Assembly (NCBI RefSeq): GCF_000423285.1
Contig: NZ_AUHR01000001.1
Coordinates: 203,525-267,524, forward strand
Origin: Laribacter hongkongensis DSM 14985
GTDB lineage: Bacteria > Pseudomonadota > Gammaproteobacteria > Burkholderiales > Aquaspirillaceae
Reading direction: 5' to 3'
DNA length: 64,000 bases
Part shown: positions 60,090-64,000 of the stretch, one piece after another
Layout of the letters: every line of letters begins with the position of its first letter
How positions within the stretch are numbered: the first letter of the stretch is position 1
Position numbers and translations under genes: made by a program
Notes under the pieces: model-generated
Seen by the model: only the letters and a program-made list of their open reading frames with translations
Told to the model about the DNA's origin: nothing
Databases searched by the model: none

Positions 60090-60599
60090 ATGTCCCTGCA
60101 TCTTCGCCCCGAGCAACCCTCCGACATCAACGCCATCAGCGAGCTGACCCGCGAAGCCTTCCTGAACGCCCCGCACACCAACCATACCGAGCAGTTCATC
60201 GTCAACGCCCTGCGCCGCAGCGGCCAGCTCACCCTGTCGCTGGTCGCACTGGAACACGGACAACTGGCCGGACACATCGCCCTCTCCCCCGTCACCCTGT
60301 CCTGCGGCACCCCGGGCTGGTACGGCATCGGCCCCCTGTCCGTCCACCCTGACTGCCAGCAGCGCGGCATCGGCAGCCAGCTGGTACGACAGGCACTGTC
60401 CATGCTGCAACAGCAGACCGGCGCCAGCGGCTGCGTGCTGCTGGGCGATCCAGCCTACTACTCGCGCTTCGGCTTCGTACCGGATACCGGCCTCACCCTG
60501 CCCGGCATCCCGCCGGGCTACTTCCAGGCCCTGAGCTTCGGCCCGCCCGTCCCTTGCGCCACCGTGACCTTTCATGCCGCGTTCGACGCCCGTGCCTGA
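60090..60599 (+). CDS. GNAT family N-acetyltransferase (YjhQ/YhbS-like)
   Basis: A 169-residue acyltransferase with the acetyl-CoA-binding Q-x-x-G-x-G/A motif (SVHPDCQQRGIGSQLVRQALSML) near residue 95, preceded by beta strands GHIALSPVTLS and WYGIGPLSV, and a late YYSRFGFVP typical of the YhbS-like branch. The substrate is unknown. Its partner may be the YjhX protein upstream, since the E. coli antitoxin YjhQ is also a GNAT protein; the two genes are on the same strand 70 bases apart. After its stop there is no gene for 324 bases. Confidence 0.88.
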   Translation: MSLHLRPEQPSDINAISELTREAFLNAPHTNHTEQFIVNALRRSGQLTLSLVALEHGQLAGHIALSPVTLSCGTPGWYGIGPLSVHPDCQQRGIGSQLVRQALSMLQQQTGASGCVLLGDPAYYSRFGFVPDTGLTLPGIPPGYFQALSFGPPVPCATVTFHAAFDARA

Positions 60600-60923
60600 G
60601 CAACCTTCACCCCTGGTCCGCGACAGGTCCGTTTCCGGCCTGTTGCGGCAAACTTCCGGCACCGCCCTCATGGCAGCCCGACCGGCAACCAGGCGGACGA
60701 CTCCAGCCGCTGCGCTTCGTCCGTACGAACAACACAGCCTCATCCATCAGCCATGCCGGCATCCCCCGGACGCCTGGTACGCAAACCATGGCCCCTGCCG
60801 CACGCCGGCACGACATCCTTGCCCGCAACATCCGGCCAAGGCCCTTTCTCCAGCCTGGCCGGCTCGACGCCCGGCCATTGACCTGGCATTATCGGGGCTT
60901 CCCTTTCCGGTTCAGGAGTCCCG
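60600..60923. other. gene-free stretch between GNAT and coiled-coil genes
   Basis: About 320 bases with no credible ORF or RNA gene; overlapping frames have atypical composition. The last bases hold the ribosome site of the following gene. Confidence 0.55.
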
Positions 60924-61247
60924 ATGATCCCGCGCATCCTTCTTGGCCTGACGCTGGCCTCACTGGCAGGCTCCGCCCTGGCCCAGTCGCTGGACGAACA
61001 GTTGCTGGCGGCCCAGCTGCGGTTCCAGACCGCCCGCCAGAATTTCAACACGGCCCAGCAGCGGCTGGATACCGCGCAAAAGGAACTCACCCGGGCCGAC
61101 CAGCGCCTGACCGATGCCCAGACCGCCAAAACCCGCGCCGAGCAGGAAGTCATGGAGGCCAGCAGCCTCAAGGGTGGTGCCGAACGCGAACTGACCTCTG
61201 CCACCCAGCATCTGGACGAACTCTGGCGCGCCCGCGGCAGCAACTGA
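60924..61247 (+). CDS. exported coiled-coil protein of unknown function
   Basis: A 107-residue protein with a signal peptide (MIPRILLGLTLASLAGSALAQ) and a mature part of about 85 residues that is almost entirely helical with heptad-like Gln/Ala/Leu patterns (LLAAQLRFQTARQNFNTAQQRLDTAQKELTRADQRLTDAQTAKTRAEQEVMEA), so a periplasmic coiled coil, probably oligomeric. AGGAG seven bases before the ATG strongly supports translation. No lipobox cysteine is present. I do not recognise a named family; it stands alone between two gene-free stretches. Confidence 0.78.
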   Translation: MIPRILLGLTLASLAGSALAQSLDEQLLAAQLRFQTARQNFNTAQQRLDTAQKELTRADQRLTDAQTAKTRAEQEVMEASSLKGGAERELTSATQHLDELWRARGSN

Positions 61248-61725
61248 ATCCCCGCCCGGTCTTCTGCACGTCATGCACAGCGACCGGGCATTGCGTGCCC
61301 GGACAGGGGCACGACATCAGCTCCGGCCACACCCGGACGGCCCGGAGCAGGCAGGGACCCCGGCAACAACCCGCAGACGGCAACGCACGGCCTCGCGTCC
61401 CCCCTGTAGTTTCTGCATCCGGAATCTCCGTGTTTAGAGTCGCCAACAAAACCGCATGACTCATCGGCAAGTTACTGATCTACCAAGTTCGCAACTATCC
61501 GAAACATGGGTTTGGTTAGCCGGCCTTGATCTCCTGCGCGAACTCGTCCAGCAACATCCGCACGCCTAGGCACACATTGCTGCCAGCACACCCGGCCACT
61601 CAGCCAGCCGCCACGGACCGACGCAGCCCGGATGGCACACTGCAGAGCCTTACGGCGCCAGCACCGGCCTGACCTCCGGCAGCAAACCCGCCCTGCCCTC
61701 ACATCCTGCCAGAACCTCCCCATGC
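61248..61725. other. gene-free stretch after the coiled-coil gene
   Basis: About 480 bases without a convincing gene. A short minus-strand open piece (61516-61599, ending in TAA) translates to VRMLLDEFAQEIKAG at its end, which looks like the tail of a LysR-type regulator, but nothing upstream of it continues. GC content dips around 61440-61520. Confidence 0.5.
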
Positions 61726-61760
61726 AAAAACCCCCGCTGCCAGTCTCGCCAGCAGCGGGA
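61726..61760 (-). terminator. intrinsic terminator of proS
   Basis: Arms CCCGCTGC / GCAGCGGG (61733-61740, 61752-61759) around an 11-base loop, followed on the minus strand by GGTTTTTG. It lies about 115 bases past the proS stop. Confidence 0.75.
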
Positions 61761-61872
61761 GTTATTCGTTTATTGCACGAGCCATGAATCCTGGCCTGGA
61801 GGTATCCTGAAACCGGACATCCCGGCGACCGTGTCAGCCGCCTGAACAGTCACCGGAACCGGCGCATGACGG

Positions 61873-63582
61873 TCAGACGGCCAGCTTGCTCCGCACAAAA
61901 GCGGCAATTTCCGCCACTTCCACGCTGGTCGCTTCGGTCTCGCGCCGGCCCTGGTATTCCACCTTGCCTTCCTTCAGGCCGCGGTCGCCGATCACCACGC
62001 GGTGCGGAATGCCGATCAGTTCGCTGTCGGCCAGCAGCACGCCCGGACGCTCGTCACGGTCGTCCAGCAGCACGTCCACTCCGGCTGCAACCAGCTCGGC
62101 GTACAGCGCATCGGCGGCGGCCTTCACGCTCTCGCTGCGGCGGTAGCCCATCGGCACGATGCTGACCGTGAACGGTGCCATGGTGTCGGTAAAGATGATG
62201 CCGCGCTCGTCAAAGCCCTGCTCGATCGCCGCTGCCACCACACGCGACACGCCGATGCCGTAGCAACCCATTTCCATGATCTGGCGCTTGCCGTCCTGAT
62301 CGAGGAAGCCGCAATCCATTGCCTCGGCGTACTTCTTGCGCAGCTGGAATACGTGTCCGACCTCGATGCCGCGGCGCAGGCGGATTTCGCCCTGGCCATC
62401 CGGACTCGGATCGCCCTCCACCACGTTGCGCAGGTCGGCCACTTCCGGTTCGGCACAGTCACGGCCAAAATTGACACCGGTCAGGTGCACGTCGTCCTCG
62501 TTGCCACCGGTCACCATGTCAGCCATCACCGCCACGGTGCGGTCGGCAATCATGCGGCCCTTGAAGCCGACCGGACCCAGCGAACCCGGCCTGGCGCCAA
62601 ACGCGGCGATGATCGATTCGGGGCTGGCAAAGGTCAGCGGCAGCTTGATGCCAGCGATCTTCTCGGCCTTCACTTCATTGAGCTCGTGATCCCCGCGCAC
62701 CATCAGCAGCACCGGGGCGCCATCGTCTCCCTCGACCACGATCGCCTTGACCATGGTCTTGAGATCCTGCTTGAGGAAGGCTTCCAGATCCGCCATGGTT
62801 TTCACCCCCGGCGTGGCGACCTTGGCCAGCGGCTGGCTGGCCGCCGGACGCGGCGTGGCCGGCGCCACGGCTTCGGCCAGTTCGATATTGGCGGCAAAGC
62901 CGGAGGTCGGGCAGTAGGCGATCACGTCCTCGCCGGAGTCGGCCAGCACCTGGAATTCATGGCTGCCGGTGCCGCCGATCGAACCGGTATCAGCTGCCAC
63001 CGGACGGAAATCCAGCCCCAGCCGGGTGAACACGCGGCAATAGGCGTCGTACATGCCCTGGTAGGTGGCCTTGAGGCTGTCAAAGTCGGCATGGAAGGAA
63101 TAGGCATCCTTCATCACGAATTCGCGGGCGCGCATCACGCCAAAGCGCGGACGCACTTCGTCGCGGAACTTGGTCTGGATCTGGTAGAAGTTGAGCGGCA
63201 GCTGCTTGTAGCTCTTCACTTCCTTGCGCACGGCGTCGGTAATCACTTCTTCGTGGGTCGGGCCGACGCAGAAATCCCGCTCGTGACGGTCCTTCACCCT
63301 CAGCAGTTCCTTGCCGTAAAACTCCCAGCGGCCGGATTCCTGCCACAGTTCGGCCGGCTGGATTGCCGGCATCAGGAGCTCGATGGCGCCGGCGCGGTTC
63401 ATTTCCTCGCGCACGATGGCCTCTACCTTGCGCAGCACGCGCAGCCCCAGCGGCATCCAGGTGTAAAGGCCGCTCGACAGGCGCTTGATCATGCCGGCGC
63501 GCAGCATGAGCTTGTGGGACGGAAGTTCGGCTTCGTTCGGCGCTTCCTTCAGCGTCGAGAGGAAATACTGGCTGGCGCGCAT
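61873..63582 (-). CDS. proS: prolyl-tRNA synthetase
   Basis: Charges tRNA-Pro with proline. The 569-residue enzyme is of the bacterial type: class II core with [33 protein letters not shown], motif 2 [30 protein letters not shown], an inserted editing domain (about 225-405, containing the K-AIVVEGDD and GPVGFK segments) and the C-terminal anticodon-binding domain ([32 protein letters not shown]). Motif 3 is [18 protein letters not shown] 63582 ([13 protein letters not shown]) matches the family; the frame extends 18 codons further upstream without a better start. It follows ruvC on the same strand, 75 bases away. Confidence 0.97.
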   Translation of the reverse strand: MRASQYFLSTLKEAPNEAELPSHKLMLRAGMIKRLSSGLYTWMPLGLRVLRKVEAIVREEMNRAGAIELLMPAIQPAELWQESGRWEFYGKELLRVKDRHERDFCVGPTHEEVITDAVRKEVKSYKQLPLNFYQIQTKFRDEVRPRFGVMRAREFVMKDAYSFHADFDSLKATYQGMYDAYCRVFTRLGLDFRPVAADTGSIGGTGSHEFQVLADSGEDVIAYCPTSGFAANIELAEAVAPATPRPAASQPLAKVATPGVKTMADLEAFLKQDLKTMVKAIVVEGDDGAPVLLMVRGDHELNEVKAEKIAGIKLPLTFASPESIIAAFGARPGSLGPVGFKGRMIADRTVAVMADMVTGGNEDDVHLTGVNFGRDCAEPEVADLRNVVEGDPSPDGQGEIRLRRGIEVGHVFQLRKKYAEAMDCGFLDQDGKRQIMEMGCYGIGVSRVVAAAIEQGFDERGIIFTDTMAPFTVSIVPMGYRRSESVKAAADALYAELVAAGVDVLLDDRDERPGVLLADSELIGIPHRVVIGDRGLKEGKVEYQGRRETEATSVEVAEIAAFVRSKLAV

Positions 63583-63657
63583 GGCGGGCAGGCTCCGGTA
63601 AGTAAATGGCGAAAAATGACCGGATTGTAGCGCCAAAAACCGCCCCCCGCCGAGGGG

Positions 63658-64000
63658 TCAGGCCAGCCGCCCGCCCTTGATGCGCAGGCCGGCCCTGGCA
63701 AAACCGGCAATCGCCGCATGGCTGTGGTTGGCGTGGCACAGCGCCACCGCCAGCGCGTCGGCCGCATCGGCCTGCGGCGTGCCAGTCAGTCCCAGGAGCC
63801 GCACCACCATGTGCTGCACCTGCTCCTTGTCGGCCTTGCCGTGCCCCACCACCGACTGCTTGACCTGCAAGGCGGTGTATTCGCTGATCGGCAAGCCGGC
63901 CAGCACCAGCGCCGACAGCACCGCGCCGCGCGCCTGGCCGAGCATCAGCGTGGCCGACGGATTGACGTTGACGAACACCTGCTCGACCGCCGCTTCGCCG
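63658..64000 (-). CDS. ruvC: crossover junction endodeoxyribonuclease RuvC (partial, 5' end missing)
   Basis: The C-terminal part of the Holliday-junction resolvase; the window ends inside the gene, so its start is not visible. The remaining 113 or so residues include [41 protein letters not shown] with the conserved basic loop, and the catalytic aspartates in [19 protein letters not shown] prediction starting at 63978 is an internal GTG, not the real start. It would cut four-way junctions made by RuvAB. Confidence 0.93.
   Translation of the reverse strand, partial: GEAAVEQVFVNVNPSATLMLGQARGAVLSALVLAGLPISEYTALQVKQSVVGHGKADKEQVQHMVVRLLGLTGTPQADAADALAVALCHANHSHAAIAGFARAGLRIKGGRLA

Noticed and set aside
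61472-61723. 83-codon minus-strand frame after proS
   Set aside because: Overlaps nothing recognisable, Arg/Cys/Trp-rich, no ribosome site.

Overview
This is a 64 kb chromosomal window from a high-GC (roughly 65%) Gram-negative bacterium. Gene content and protein sequences point to a betaproteobacterium of the Neisseriales (Chromobacteriaceae/Laribacter-like); this is an inference from gene order and family membership (DUF3460, CNP1-like, a smg-dprA-topA block divergent from def-fmt, a Tol-Pal cluster), not from a search. The window is mostly core genome. I see no prophage, transposase, integrase or CRISPR array.

Layout. 1-9.7 kb: an 8-bp tandem repeat, argH, DUF3460, a membrane EAL-type c-di-GMP phosphodiesterase, a periplasmic metallo-hydrolase, CNP1-like and NRDE proteins, a TusA-like protein, pyrC and a RhlE-type RNA helicase. 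10-17 kb (minus strand): a putative operon of a large HD-GYP sensor followed by a complete tripartite efflux pump (outer-membrane lipoprotein, EmrA-like, EmrB-like). 17-21.7 kb: hemC divergent from ppc, then a TetR regulator. 21.9-23 kb: azlCD with a promoter/palindrome/leader-hairpin arrangement. 23.6-29.4 kb: topA, smg, dprA divergent from def-fmt. 29.7-35.5 kb: tlyA, a zinc-ribbon protein, a glycosyltransferase, an Amt transporter behind a sigma-54-type promoter, a Rossmann protein, tcdA, DUF302. 35.7-39.5 kb: a complete sulfate ABC transporter (sbp-cysT-cysW-cysA). 39.6-45.5 kb: a chemoreceptor, endonuclease I, HIT, and a CNNM/CorC protein overlapping a pseudo-receiver gene and followed by a normal receiver gene. 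45.5-55.4 kb (minus strand): a large GGDEF protein, TonB, a hypothetical protein, a thioesterase, a TlpA-like redoxin, then tolR-tolA-tolB-pal-cpoB with no tolQ and a tiny GTG-start membrane ORF coupled to cpoB. 55.5-59 kb: dps, DUF167, fxsA and cutA with overlapping divergent start codons, dsbD. 59.0-59.5 kb: four tandem tRNA-Lys genes. 59.7-64 kb: YjhX, GNAT, a coiled-coil periplasmic protein, proS and the 3' part of ruvC.

Themes. Three c-di-GMP proteins are present. Two are complementary: one has a destroyed GGDEF and intact EAL, the other an intact GGDEF and eroded EAL. The HD-GYP protein is tied to drug efflux. Envelope energisation (TonB, TolRAB-Pal) and envelope redox (TlpA-like, DsbD) are well represented. 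Nutrient uptake is represented by sulfate, ammonium and branched-chain amino-acid export genes with recognisable control sites. The best candidates for new biology are the small membrane ORF and the tolQ-less layout of the Tol operon, the CNNM/pseudo-receiver/receiver cassette, and the HD-GYP/efflux operon.
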